Part shown: positions 32,471 to 62,342 of the stretch, one piece after another
Layout of the letters: each line of letters starts with the position of its first letter
How positions within the stretch are numbered: position 1 is the stretch's first letter
Source: Hyperoplus lanceolatus
Lineage: Eukaryota > Chordata > Actinopteri > Uranoscopiformes > Ammodytidae
Assembly (NCBI GenBank): GCA_026929865.2
Contig: CM049404.1
Span: 1,862,501-1,926,500, forward strand
Reading direction: 5' to 3'
DNA length: 64,000 bases
Notes under the pieces: generated by a model
What the model saw: only the letters and a program-made list of their open reading frames with translations
Database searches by the model: none
What the model was told of the DNA's origin: nothing
Program-made: the position numbers and the translations under genes

Positions 32471-34515
32471 TTAAAGTTCCTTTATGTAATTTAGTGTAAT
32501 GCAATACATATTTTTACTTTGTAGCCTAGTGCAAATCACTTTGGAAAAAGTAAATAAATACACCACTCCATGGGTGGTGGGGCTGGTGACTCCATGGGTG
32601 GTGGGGCTGGTGACTCGATGGGTGCTGGGGCTGGTGACTCCATGGGTGGTGGGGTTGGTGACTCCATGGGTGGTGGGGTTGGTGACTCCATGGGTGGTGG
32701 GGTTGGTGACTCCATGGGTGGTGGGGTTGGTGACTCCATGGGTGGTGGGGCTGGTGACTCCATGGGTGGTGGGGCTGGTGACTCCATGGGTGGTGGGGCT
32801 GGCGTCTTGCTGGGCAGTGGTAACCCTTCCTGATAGCCTACAGAGCTTTTCTGGGGGAGTGGGTGGGAGCTCCTCCTCAGAGTCAGACAGATCACTTGAG
32901 TGTGTTGCTTGACTCTGGAGGAGCTTTGCACTTGCCCTAGACAGGTTCACGTGAACATATATGGTTAACAATATACTGCCTTTTTTTCTTTCTAGAGGAA
33001 ATATATTAACCTCATTCCCCCAGAAAAACCTACTTTCTCTTCCTCGAGCCATGATCCTCCTTGTCTGTCAGGTCAGAAGAATATTCTGCCTGATGCAGTT
33101 TTCCCCCTGGCATCTGCACAAGTGGCTGTAAAATACAATGAAAAAATAAAAGGATTGAGGAAGAAATTAAAATAGAACTAGATTCACATAGGCCTTTAAA
33201 ATAGGGGTGCAATGTATCACAAAAGTCACAGTTCAGATTGTGTGCAGACAGAGAAACACAGGCACCTGATACTACTAATCACATGTATGAAGGCTTAGAT
33301 CAGTTGAATTAATTAATCGAGTGTGGTGTGATCCTGCTTGGTTGGAATGACACTCTATAGCTACACTAGCCCTTTGGAGAAACATTTACACAAAAAAGAG
33401 CAGTAGTTTATGAGGAAAATCAAAGTTACCTGCATTTCCCATCAGACGGACATTGCACGGAATCCAGTTTCTGGCTGGTGGTGTTCTGTCTTTCACTGCC
33501 TTGGTGACATTGATCAGGGCTGGTGGCCACCAGCATAATTTTCCCTCCTTGCCTTTGAACCACTCGGATGGAATGATGTCCACCTTCTTGCAGCCATCAG
33601 GGTCAACCTCATCCACAAACTCCACCACACTGAATGAGGGCATCCTGCAAAGTTCACCGAGTTATGTGCAGTGAAGCTGAGGCAAAGCCACAAACGTATT
33701 CCGAAGGGGAAATAAAAGCAGTGGTTTTGTGAAATCCTTGACTGAAGCACTGGCAAGCTGACCAGAGAGTTTTGAGAGGATAGAAATTCCAAGCGATGTT
33801 GACTCTATGGGGTAGTTGAAGAAACATGCCCCTGCCTCAGAAGCTTCATACACAACATGAGTTTCTCCTCGGCAATGCACAATGTTCCTTACAATCACAA
33901 CTCTGCCCCCCAGTTCAAAACAATTGCTACCACTGGTGTTTGTGATTATTGTGGCCTTGTCTTTATACATTTTATATTGAACACTCTGATGCATGGATAA
34001 ATCTGTTGGCATTGGTCCAGATGCATGGGGCTGTTTTAGTTCAATACCTTCAGGCATTTCTCTAGCTATGTGGGGAAATAGTTGCCTTTCATACACACGC
34101 CTGACAATCTGTTGCACAGGGGCCTGTGGTCTTCTCACCTAAATAATTTTCAAAGGGGAAACACGAAACTGAATCGAGAGGCCGTATTTTTCTGCATCGT
34201 CTGCTAAATGTATGAGGTTGTGGATATTGTTAACAAGAAATTTGGTCCCATATATCTTGGCGAAGTTGGTCACAAAGCATCTTAACAGTTTTCTGGCATA
34301 GCCACAGTAGTCTCTACACAGAGCAGAAACCATTCCAATGCCTAGCCCCTGAAGAGGTGACCTAGAGTGATGGTGGTCTTCATCTGACATTTGTTCAAAC
34401 TGAGGGTCTGTCCTCAGGCTGGAATGCATGTCTGGAAACACAACTCTACCGTCAACATAAACACCATACTGTGTGCAACGCTCACAAGAACTGTAGCCAC
34501 CATGACCTTTGACAC
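32471..34515 (-). pseudogene. EnSpm/CACTA-like transposon gene remnant, frame-broken
   Basis: Read right to left, it starts GGYSSCERCTQYGVYVDGRV then FPDMHSSLRTDPQFEQM, HHHSRSPLQGLGIGMVS, FLVNNIHNLIHLADDAEKYG and FPFENYLGE in a second frame, then RRPQAPVQQIVRRVYE. I recognise this series from animal EnSpm-like elements with Tnp2/DUF4218-like proteins. Downstream, 33643-33386 (VEFVDEVDPDGCKKVDIIPS, LCWWPPALINVTKAV) ends at a GTAACT donor. After an acceptor near 33130 it continues QMPGGKLHQAEYSSDLTDKE. The last part holds an SPTTHGVT repeat. Frameshifts near 34165 and a deletion after GIGMVS show it is dead, and its 5' part is replaced by the Tc1 element at 34525. Assignment to EnSpm rests on remembered motifs only. 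Confidence 0.5.
32570..32812. repeat. 24-bp minisatellite in EnSpm-like gene
   Basis: About ten tandem units of TCCATGGGTGGTGGGGCTGG plus TGAC. On the minus strand each unit reads as eight residues, PTTHGVT(S/N), and all frames stay open because 24 is divisible by three. Confidence 0.9.
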
Positions 34516-34524
34516 GTTTTAAAA

Positions 34525-35156
34525 AAGCTCTTGCTTATTCCACAATAAAAGGCCACTCTGAAATGTGCATCTTTTTGCTTTATTGGGGGTCTGGGGACTC
34601 AGAACCAGTCAGTATCTGGTGTGACCACCATTTGCCTCATGCAGTGCAACACATCTTCTTCGCATAGAGTTTATCAGATTGTCAATTGTGGCCTGTGGAA
34701 TGTTGGTCCACTCCTCTTCAATGGCAGTGCGAAGTTGCTGGAGACGGCTTATGGTGGAGAAATGAACATTCAATGCACGAGCAACAGATCTGGTTGACAT
34801 TCCTGCTGTCAGCATGCCAATTGCACGCTCCCTCAATGCTTGTGGCATCTGTGGCATTTTGCTGTGAGACAAAACTGAACATTTCAGGGTGGCCTTTTAT
34901 TGTGGACAGTCTAAGGCACACATGTGCACTAATCATGATGTCAGATCAGCATCTTGATGTGGCACACCTGTGAGGTGGGATGGATTATCTCAGCAAAGCA
35001 GAAGTGCTCACTATCACACATTTAGACAGATTTGTGAACAATGTTTGAGAGAAATGGTACAATTGTGTTTCTGAAATGAATTTTAGATCTTTAAGTCCAT
35101 CTCATGAAAAATGGGAGCAAAAACGAAAGTGTTGCGTTTATATTTTTGTTGAGTGT
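34525..35156 (-). mobile_element. Internally deleted Tc1-like element
   Basis: An inner inverted repeat links CACAATAAAAGGCCACTCTG (34539) with CAGGGTGGCCTTTTATTGTG (34884). The right arm continues to the end CGTTTATATTTTTGTTGAGT. The left arm lacks the outer terminal part. Inside is a shrunken transposase gene (34609-34872). The right arm also occurs alone at 26088-26366. Confidence 0.7.
34609..34872 (-). pseudogene. Tc1-like transposase, ends fused by internal deletion
   Basis: Only the N-terminal helix-turn-helix part (MPQMPQALRERAIGMLTAGM, STRSVARALNVHFSTISRLQ) and the C-terminal tail (EEEWTNIPQATIDNLINSMR, RRCVALHEANGGHTRY) remain. They are joined in frame into 87 codons. The whole DDE catalytic core is deleted, so it cannot cut DNA but might still bind the ends. 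Confidence 0.75.
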
Positions 35157-36003
35157 ACATCGACAGCCGCTCGGGAATGGAAGACGTGGGGAAAGTAAAC
35201 CAGGAAAATGGACTTCCTGGTTAATTCAGTGAATATGTGCGGCTGAGCTTTTGCCGATAAACCAAGTTAGCGCCGTATAGAATTAGTTAACTCACCCGGT
35301 TGTGTGCGGGCGGCTAGCGCCTCATATTATGAACCCAAACATGACGGCTATGTCCGGGGAACTCACGACAAGTACAGCGAAGCACCGCTGTTGATCTCCG
35401 CCAGCCACGGTCCCCTGTCAAAGCCAGGTAGGGTAATGTTGGCTACTTGCCTTTATTGTGTGCCGCCGTGCACCGATGCTGCTGTAACTGTGTTTGTTAT
35501 GTAGCTGCCGTGAATATGCTAGGCTATTTGTGGTGTTCAGTTTGTCTTTTGGCACAGTTGTTGGTCGTGTTTTTTTTGTGCGGACATGCACTCTGTTGTG
35601 TCGGGTCGGGTCTGATCGCAGCCATGGTTGATTAGGGGAAATACAATATCGAGAGGGAGACTAGGCACGTTACACACGTAGAACCATATTGACACAAAAT
35701 TATTAAGCAACATTTTAGCTGTGTTAAGCGCGTAGTGTGTTCGTACCTTTACGGCCCCGACATATAACTTTATGATAACTAAGACGTCAAAAAGCAAAAT
35801 GATGCCTGTCTGCCTGTCTTTCCCCACTGCACACTGTCACTCCAGCATCAGCAAAAAATAAAATAAAAATCACTTTGGACTTTGAACTGTGGCACTTTCT
35901 GTCTGTTGTTCGCCAGATTTGTATAAGAGGATACAGTGTGCTATTTTCCATGTCCCAGGCAGTGTCCATTAATTTACAATTCAAATAAAATGTTGTCAAA
36001 TCA
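35157..36003. other. Unassigned DNA, moderately CpG-rich at 35160-35470
   Basis: A CpG-rich start followed by GCCAG/GTAGGG near 35425 looks slightly like a first exon with donor. The reading frames give no protein that I recognise. Confidence 0.35.
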
Positions 36004-36575
36004 TAGCCTGGCATTCCCAGACCTGCCACTAGGCACTGGCAAATTAAATTTGCTGCGCCTGTTTGTCTGGAAACTCTCCGTTGAAGCTTTTTCAAAAAGA
36101 CCAGAAATCTGGGCTCACGTTTCAATTGGTTCTATCTAATATGGGCGCGCCATAGCCCTTTGTATGGTACTCTGGGGAGGACGTAACCGGATGACTACAG
36201 TGGCGTGCATGCCACGTCGAAGCCGTGATAGTAAACATCAAAGATGGCTGCAGATATGTTGTGTGAGTTTGAGACTGCTTTGGCCACGACCCTTTACGAT
36301 TTGGAAGACGGCTCTCAAATATTTCATTAGCAAGTAAGTGGAATGTTCTGTTTTGCCAACCGACCACGGCAAACGTTTAATTTTAACAGCTGTTCGCTAA
36401 ACGAACGGGGCTTACGTTACCTTGTGCATCGCTCTGATTGGTTGTAGTGCTATCCAACTGCGTGCTGTGGCATTTGAAATGCACGAGTAGGAGCCGCCCC
36501 TCGAGTTGGAAATTACTATTGATCGTGGCCAGACCCTCTATCGTTCACGATATCAGGGTCTGGATTTCCAGGCTA
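36004..36575. mobile_element. TAGCCTGG-TIR MITE with exact 9-bp TSD, copy 2
   Basis: It begins TAGCCTGGCATTCCCAGACC and ends GGGTCTGGATTTCCAGGCTA. The nonamer GTCAAATCA is repeated exactly at 35995-36003 and 36576-36584. Same type of ends and TSD length as the element at 29001-29599. No gene. Confidence 0.85.
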
Positions 36576-36754
36576 GTCAAATCATACAAATGATATATTT
36601 TTTTATACAATTATATACAATTGTAATAATATTCAACTAAGGTGTATTGATCATTTAAATACACATTTCTTATTTTTATATATTTAAAAAAAAGAAGACG
36701 TTTATTTAGCCAGTCTTAGTTAGTTGTTAGTTTACATGCAAACTTAAAATCAAA

Positions 36755-37355
36755 ATGTCCACCCTGTCATCATCCTCAAATGTCCAACCTGTCATGTCTT
36801 GCATTGAGTAAAGTGGCAACAGGGTGGACATGGGAGTTGTAAATGATGATACATGTAGGGCAAGTGTGTGGACACAAACACAGATACAAACTAGATCATT
36901 ATTCTATAGTATAGCTTATTCCTGGTTGGGTCTCATTGTATCCTTACCGTTATCATTTGGTCACATTGAATTATTGTAATTTGCACAAATAGCTCTTAGT
37001 CATTTAATTGTCCACCCTGTCATCTTGACATTTTTAGATTATAAATCAGTCATTCTGTAAAATACAATAATATTTAATCTAGTGTATAAGAGCTAGGTGG
37101 GGGATGGGATAATATGCAAATAAAAACTAACTAAATATATTTAAAAAAAATCCAAATCAGGGAAAACCATGAGCGACTTGTATGTGTTTCTTTGAAAATG
37201 AATGGATCATACATAAAAAAAGAAAAAAGTATGAAATCAAACAAAGTGCTTGTGTAGGAAAGGGACATCATACCTTTTATAAAATGCAGTATTCATCTTA
37301 AAATTCAAATAAACATATTTAGCAGTAATGTATATATCCACGACAGGGTGGACAT
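36755..37355. mobile_element. Candidate TIR element with ATGTCCACCCTGTC ends
   Basis: ATGTCCACCCTGTC (36755-36768) is perfectly inverted at 37342-37355. Further whole or partial copies of the same word lie inside in both orientations, near 36779, 36824 and 37009. AT-rich interior, no gene. Superfamily unknown. Confidence 0.55.
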
Positions 37356-37463
37356 CTAACACTCATTCCTCTGAAAACAGGTCATAATGACCTAAAAATA
37401 GGTGTGGGAGCTCAGTGAATATATACTTCCACAACTTCAGAGTCCACTATTTTTGATAAAGTA

Positions 37464-38554
37464 GGGGAGAGTGGCCTAAGTTGTGCAGTTGGGGAAGTGT
37501 GCCATTCCTTGTTTCTAGAAAACCATAGAAGAAATTGGAAATGTGACCACATATTTAAGAAGAGCCATCCATTTGACTCATCCTGTAAAGAAGGGAGAAA
37601 CATGGAATAAGATATAAGCACATTTAAGCTAAAAAAAAAACAGTTTTTTTGCCTTTCAAAGTAAAATTTCCATGATCATGGTTTTTTGATTATTGTGTCT
37701 GAACAATTATAGACACGTTTTAAAACATTTGACACATGTTTTAGTGCTTTAGTATTCTACACTTTGTGTCTATATAGTTAGCACGATGTCAGCCCTAAAC
37801 TGCTGCATCATGCCTATTATCCAAAATTCTGGGGTTGGGGTGATATGTGCCAAAGGGCCTATGTGAGTTATAAGTAAGTGTAGCAGTTACAGGTGGTTCA
37901 GATTAATCCTGCTATTAGAAATTAATCTGAAGATTAATAATACCTTAATAATTTATTAAAGTTCAAAGGGGCACCAACATTCATTTAAGAATGGAAAAAT
38001 AATAACATATTGTCTTGTTTAATCAATGATTTATTCTCAAATGTTGACTAGTTTAATGTTCAGTTAAATAAAGCAATATTAATAAATCCTAGTCTCAATG
38101 ATCATTTCCATAAACATAATGTAATCAAATAATTACTATTATAAATTTGGTAATATGATCTTAACACTGAAGGCTACAGAATCCTTGTACTTGTTGGTTG
38201 CGGACTTCCCAATAATATTCTCACAAATGAATGACAGAAACTTCTAGTTACAAAAGAAAATTCATGTAATTTATTAACATAAAGTAAATAAAATCCAACA
38301 CATTTAAAAAAAACACTAAACTAAAGCACACAGTAGCCCCTTTTACACAGAGATTGCGGCATGTTGACGGAACAACATCACTCCAATATGCCGGCTTTGC
38401 TTGCTTCTGTGTTATTCCAGATCCAAAGTTTTTATTGCCAGGGATGCACAACATCCTGAAATATATGTACAAATTTGAGTTGGAGACATAACTGTCAAGG
38501 CCTCACTTTAAAATCACTTTGAGTAAAAAGTTGCACAACTTAGGCCACTCTCCC
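37464..38554. mobile_element. GGGG-TIR element family, copy C (diverged ends)
   Basis: Outer body words are shared with copies A and B (TTGTTTCTAGAAAACCATAG, GAAATTGGAAATGTGACC, CCAAAGTTTTTATTGCCAGG). The ends are changed to GGGGAGAGTGGCCTAAGTTG on the left and its inverse on the right. The middle (about 37880-38405) is unrelated to A and B. A flanking TA is present on the left. Confidence 0.65.
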
Positions 38555-38555
38555 A

Positions 38556-39344
38556 TATATAGGATATGGGAATTTAAGACCAACATTTTTAAGTATTGTG
38601 AGGGTTGGGCACCCTACAGCGATATTGACCCAGGTGTTGTTTGTGACCAAACATGGGAAAATGCCACACAATATTTGTATGAATGATTGTATTTGTATTG
38701 TATGTAAATTATTGGAATCTTTGAATAAAGTTATATTTGCAATGAAGTTAGACTGATGATTGACATCTGATAGGATTATCTCACATTAACACTGACCAAT
38801 ACCTTAGATTAACTCTTACTTTTACTTTAAGTACTTATTGCAGCTCTCTTTGTATAGATTGTAACCTCATGCCCCCTGCTGGTGTATTAGTGCAGGTGTT
38901 TGTTGTGAGGCAGGTAATTTAGTAATGATTCGGTAATAATAATCTATAGAATGTTGTCTGACACCTTTTTATGTTTAATGTAAGGCTTCACTCGTGCCAC
39001 AATACAGTAAGTATAATGTTATTGAGTCAACATATCTAAATGTGGGGGCTTTCCCAATTAAATATCGATTGATACGGCTTTAATTAAATCGGCATACTGT
39101 ATATACATCTGCCACAGGTTGCCACCCCTTAAAATCTCCTGCCACCCCATGAATATTTTTCTAGATCCACCCCTGGTAACAATCTTTTTTAACTTCAAAT
39201 ATTAAACTGGTTCTATTATGAGGCAATCTCCTATGTGTGAAGGATAGTGATAACAAACTAATCTTAGTTAAAAGTAACTGATTGCCCACTTAAGAAATAG
39301 CAGTAAAAATAATGATAATTATAATAATTCAACAGGGGATTTGA
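38556..39344. other. Unassigned DNA
   Basis: A short TAGATCCACCCCTGG word near 39163 may be a dead hAT end. Otherwise nothing is recognised. Confidence 0.4.
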
Positions 39345-39690
39345 ATTCAATTGGATTTAATTAATAATAATGGATGGATTTATATAGTGCTTTTCCAGTC
39401 ACTCAAAGCACTTTAGAGGGTTCCAGGTTTCATTAATTCACACAGTCATACCGGTGGTGGTAAACTACAATAGTAGCCACAGCTACAACTGACGGAAGCG
39501 TGGTTCCCATTCAACGCCTATACTGCCCCTCCAACCATCACCTCAAACATACAGCAGTCATATACATTCACACGAGGCAAGGTGGGTGAAGTGTCTTGCC
39601 CAAGACAACAACCATGACACAAGTGGCAGGGCGGGGATCAAACCGCCAACTGGCCGACCTGCTCTACCACCTGAGCCACAGTCGCTCCAG
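39345..39690 (-). mobile_element. tRNA-headed SINE
   Basis: On the minus strand it reads GCGACTGTGGCTCAGGTGG (box A), GGCGGTTTGATCC (box B), TGTCTTGGGCAAGACACTTC, a variable body and an L2-like 3' end with TATATAAATCCATCCATTA. Same family as the plus-strand SINE at 51438-51748. Confidence 0.78.
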
Positions 39691-40017
39691 TTACCTAAGT
39701 AAGCTCTATGATGTGCCCAAATACAATGAGATACTGGACAAAGAGAAACACCAGTACAATGTTGATCAATCCAGTTATGAATGCTACATGTGTTTGGTCA
39801 TATTTTACTAACCTTTAACACAGAATAAGACTCATCACAAAAAGTTAAAAATCACATTAAAGAGGGCATCCCAGTAGTAGGCTACCATTAGGGCCACGTT
39901 GTTGTCCCAGGGACCAGGCTTGATTCCAGCCCCTGGCCCCTTGCTTCATGTCCTCCCCTCTACTCTCTGTTTCTAACCTCCCTCTGTCTCTATCACATAC
40001 TTCATAACATCACCCCT

Positions 40018-40276
40018 GCATTCCAAATCACATACTTTTTCTTTTTACTCCACTACATACAGAAGAGTTTAAGGGGCCACAGGAGAGAAAAAAATCTGAT
40101 AAGAAAGATTTATTTTCATTATGTCGACAAATGTCAAGAATTAGACGAATACTCCAAAATGCTATTGGAGTTAGTGGGGCATTTATGTATTTTCAGCATA
40201 CTACAATTGAAGTGCATGAATTGGGACATCCTAAATCTTTTTCTGGCATACTATATAGTAGGGAAGTATGCACATC
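40018..40276. mobile_element. Degraded relative of the 21441-21848 element
   Basis: GCATTCCAAATCACATACTT at the left, GACATCCTAAATCTTTTTCT and CATACTATATAGTAG at the right correspond to the ends and subterminal words of the element at 21441-21848. The inverted ends are no longer complete. Confidence 0.5.
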
Positions 40277-43200
40277 TCAGATCTCTCAGTCTGGGCTGTC
40301 TTGGCATAAGGGTGCCCTCTAGTGGCATATATCGCATTATGTGTTTGAAAATGAGTTGTTGACCTCCTAAATGTCTTTCTTTTCCCATTTTGGGAATATT
40401 TCTGGCTGTGATTATCTCAGTCTCAGACCTTTAGGCTTTACATTTCATGCAATACAAGATTTTTTTTTTTTTTTTTTCTCAATTTGCTGATTGATAATAA
40501 GCTTTGGAACTCTTAACTATTGTAAAATACCTTGTGATAGAAATGTACCACATAAATATAATTATTCTATTCTGTTAAAAGTTGACTCCATATATGAACG
40601 GCACACTTTTTTAATTTCTGATGTGTGATGTTTCAGGTTGTAGAGTTATATAGGAATTGCATTGTTTAGAATACATGTGCACATGAGCTGTAAAATCACA
40701 TTTACACTGAGTGCGAACCTGTCTTGTGGAATGCACTGGCAGCAACACTCAGTATTTAAATTAAAAAAATCAATTAACCTGTGACGGATTCATTCAAAGG
40801 TTACATTGTGTGACAGAAAGACGAAATGTGGTGTTAAAGGGTCAAATGATAACAGTCAACTCTTTATTTTTGTCCAAGGAATTTTGATACAAAAAAGGCA
40901 TTTTGGACCCAATAATAATTCACAAGCTAGTATGTAGCGACAAAAATAATATTTGTATATCAGAAGAACCGCGACTGATTGTTAAGGTGCTTGATACGTT
41001 TCCCTTAGAAGCATTTTAAGCAGCGACTGAATCAGTGTTGCAGTCATTTCACTTTGTTCTGTCAAACCAAAAGCAGTTTCTGTGTCTTCAACACATGCTA
41101 AGACACCTTTTTATTAAAAATGAACACAACCCGTGTAGATGTAGTGTTCGGTATCTGGGATCAAACCACATACATCCAGATGAATTCAATACAAGGTGAT
41201 TTGACCCTCATTCCTGGTGTAAAAAAAAAAAAAAAGGTTTTGAAAAAAAACACACAAACAAAACACCTGAAAAAGTTTCATTCTTTAACAACCGCACACA
41301 AAAATAAATCCAGATTTGAGTATTAATTTATAATTACCCCAACACAGCACTACAATTGTCCTGCAGACACCCAAAACATTTCATTAAGGTTGACAACATG
41401 AACTGCTCAGTTCAGTTCACCAATGGAAGTTATAGGCCAAGACAGACAGACAACAAAAAAAACAAGATATATTCTAAGAGTTACATGGAATCATCAAAGA
41501 AGCCAAACATTTTATTGGCTTGTAACACCGCTGTGAGTAGAACACTGTGCTGCTGGAATAACACATTGAATTTGAAGGTTTCCACAGAACTGAAGATAAA
41601 GGGGGAAAAAGAAAAAGCTTTTCACACGTCCACCTGACAGTTTGAGGCACCCAAAGGCTACACTATACTACATGTACAACCTTAGATCAGCCATGTTGCC
41701 TGCAACATCGACAGAACTATTGAAGGCCGGGATCAGAAAAAAGGTAAGAATGACGTTAGCACATTCATCAGCTGAGTCAACATGACAATTAGCGCATTTG
41801 TGAGTATTTTGTCTCCGTTTGCATCATAAGCCAATGCAAAGGTTGCACATGCTCAACAGGTAAAGAGAAATATGTTCTGTACACAGTGGAAATAACATAG
41901 CAAAATAGAAATGTACACAAAGCTAATATACAAACAGAACATACAGAACTTTCCTTTCACCTTTTAAAGGACACATTTGTCAATGATGATTTGCTTCACT
42001 TAACCACGAAAAAGTATGGTATCTAAAGTTGATTCCTGCCCGAAAATGTATGAAGATCAACAAAACAGTTTGTATTTTCCACACAAAGACACACACTAAA
42101 ACCCAATACTTCAGGAATGTAATACACATTACATAACTTAGAACAAGAGGAAGAAAAATTGTATGAAAACAATTTACTAACTAGTATAAGTGACACGTAG
42201 CAGGACACTTTTCCATCTCAAACTTCTAAAAAACATAATGAAACACCTTTCGTATTGCTGCTTATTTCTACAAAAAAAAAATTGTGATAAAATTTGAAGG
42301 AGGAGCCTGATGTGATTATTGTAGAAAAACAAGCTTTGGGAGCTGAGATATCCCAGGTACCGCCCTCCACATGGGAGAAGTCATTGATTTAAGGCATCGA
42401 CGTTCACTCTTGTCAACTGATTCGTAGTGCATATAACATAACAGGATGTGTGACCCTGTTTTGAAATCCTATCAACAGCCTATCACTTCTGAGGAGCCCT
42501 TCCTGGGATCGTTGCTTAAAGGAATAGTTACATACAAGACGAGGCAACGGAAACCATTTCTTTTACTGTGCGTGCATTTTTTTAAGAAGAAATGGGCAAA
42601 ATGGCGCTCATCGCCAGTTAGTTTAGCTCCAACACTGGTATACTGGAGTATCAGCCTCCTTCTGCAGACATTCAGAATATAAACTTTATAACATGACTAA
42701 ACGCTCCTGTGTGCTTGTTGGGTCTTCTTTATTTACCAAGTTATGTTGAGCTCTATATTTCTCGCAATTTTTGGAATTAAATACATACCATTGATCTATT
42801 GACAAGCACTTACACGGTTGTTTGTTTGTATTGGATTCTAAAATGCTTAGCGTGCAACGTAACGTGGTAAATAAACAAGTCCCAACAAGCACAAAGGACC
42901 ATTTAGTGATGTTGTTTATCTTGTGACTGTTGGCAGAGTCAAGCTAACGCTACCCATCGACAACAAGTATTTGAGCAAAGCTGAGCAACCTTTGCCCATT
43001 TCTCCTCTAAAGTGCACACACAGTTACAGGAATGGTTTCTGTCGCCTTTGTCTTAAATTCGAGAGTGAGGCAACAAGCTTAAAAAAGTAAATGTGGAACT
43101 ATTCCTTTAACTGTGTCAGGGCTCAGGACCTTAGTACAATAACAGTCTAATGGTATTTTGGGGTGCATTAATCTAGAGGCATCTGGTGAACCTTTCTCGT

Positions 43201-45147
43201 TGGACCCTTGCATTAAAAAAAGTGGAAAGAAAAATAGAAAATGTCCACCGCCTTAAAAAAAAAAAAAAAAAAAAAAACTTTTTAACCTGTATAAACCTCC
43301 CATCAACCTACACAGAACCAATGAAACATGCCATATGTCTGTATTAGATATATACAGACTCTTGCATGTTTGCTCCAAGACCTTGCTCTGCTCTGAACAC
43401 CTGAGTCTATGGCTAAACATCTAGCTCATAGAGAACAACATATTTCAGTATTAGTTTTCTACGTGCCAGCTTAACTGCAGCAAACTATTATCACCTGGTT
43501 TTTCCGGCACAACAACAGAACATACCTTACACTGTCAGATTTCGATTGCCTCTTTCTTCCTTCAAAACTACATTAAGTGATGCACTGTAGACTTTCTACA
43601 CAAGAGTGTTTTGAACATTGAACGTAAGAGACTACCCTTTATGTTACCATTTATTTTAAGGAAGAGGAGGGTCAAGCTCCCCAAAAGCATCATAGTTCTT
43701 GTGTTCGTGTCTCAGAAATATGAACAGCCCTGCAAAAACATCGGCTGGTCAGTGGGGTTTTAGCTATTCAGCTACCCTCTTTCTGAATCCACTGTGGGAG
43801 TCTGTGGAAAATGGAGTCTTTTACTTTGGGGCAACGAGACATTGAATGCCAAGGTGGCAGAGACCTAAGAAAAAACAGTCTGACAGGATTCCAGTGTCTG
43901 GGACCAAAGTAAATCATTGATGGGAAAAGCCATTTCTTATGTGCTTTTTAAAGACCTCTGTCAACGTGCGAAGGGTTTGATTGTGTGAAACTATTATTAT
44001 AGAAACTATTAAAACCATGGTTTAGAGATGCTTTTGGACGGCTTAACACTGAATCTCAACTTGTCATAACGCTGCTTTCACTGAAAGAGCTTTTCCTTTT
44101 TGTAGAAAATGCGCCAGACAGAGCCGAGTTAATAATCAGTGTTAAGGAAGCAGCCCTGTAACCCCGGAATTCCACTGGCTGCGCGTGCGGTGTCCAACGG
44201 TTTTGCTCCGTGCGCCCACGTCCGTCAATACCCACCGGCTCCGTTTTCAAAGCAGGCACGGTCAGCTCCACTGAACAGCTGGAGTCGCGAGAACGAGGAG
44301 TTCCCACAGTGATAAAAGTGACGGGCGATCGCTCTTGATAATATGATTCTCCTATATGGTATTTACACAACAACGAACGCACGGAAGGTTGTTGTTCCCA
44401 CCCGAACAAGTAAAAGAACAGTGGACATGCTTGTATGCGTCTCTGTTTTGAGAATGTCACCTGCAGTGAACACTGAGAGTCTTATTTTGAAAATTAACCG
44501 GAGGTTTTATTGTTTTGTCGGCGCCTGTGTTCCTGTCTATCTCGATGTGTTCTGTGCTAAATTGATGCGGTGAGCTCAGGCATCCGGCAGAAATAGAAGC
44601 AGTGCGTATTTCACCGGACAGCTGGAGCAGCAGCGGAGCAGAGAGACGGTGCAGCGGACGTGGTGGAAACTCACCCACTGACTGCTCTTAATTGTATTAC
44701 TGTTTCTGCCGTGCTGGAGCGGAGAAGGACCAGAGAGGCAGCCGGTGGAATTCGGCCTTGAGTCCGTACGTCGCACACACAAACACCTGCCACGTTCCAC
44801 TGGGACCAAACATTGTTAACAAAAACCTCACTGGGTACAAAATACCAAAATTAGATTCATATAAATATTTTTCAATAGCTATTCTAGAGCTAAAGCATTG
44901 GTCTAAAAAGGGTATTAATGGCCAAATAGAAGTGCTAAGAATGTGCTGTACAATTGGGGGGGGGGCTCTCCCGATTTTTGTAGTTGGGGCGGGATTGTAG
45001 AAAAACTAATACACAAACATTTCCTACACCACCACGATTAAAACATTAATTCTAGGGTTTGTCCATAGAACTTTGCAAAAACCTAATTTAAAAAGGGTTG
45101 AGTCCCAAATCTAGGACCAAACCCCTCGCGCTGCTCCTCTCCTGCGT
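40277..45147 (-). other. Probable e2f1 3' UTR and downstream flank
   Basis: This follows the e2f1 stop codon and holds no other gene that I can support. On the minus strand an AATAAA lies at 40868-40863 and could end a long 3' UTR. That is a guess, because nearer signals cannot be excluded. It contains one MITE (42520-43106), an A run at 43256-43277 and a G run near 44957. The 44080-44700 stretch is CpG-rich, but I see no coding frame in it. Confidence 0.35.
42520..43106. mobile_element. TTAA-flanked MITE (AGGAATAGTT ends)
   Basis: It starts AGGAATAGTTACA and ends GGAACTATTCCT, with TTAA on both sides (42516-42519 and 43107-43110). Ends of this kind with TTAA targets are common in fish and fit piggyBac or Kolobok transposases. 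No gene. Confidence 0.65.

Positions 45148-62342
<17,195 letters not shown>

Noticed and set aside
32499..32912. Several plus-strand repeat frames opposite the EnSpm-like gene
   Set aside because: All are produced by the 24-bp minisatellite, which is open in every frame.
35304..35504. CpG-rich start with GCCAG/GTAGGG as a host first exon
   Set aside because: No frame gives a known protein and no second exon is recognised nearby.
44080..44800. CpG-rich stretch as a promoter or exon of a neighbouring gene
   Set aside because: No recognisable protein on either strand and no convincing splice pair.
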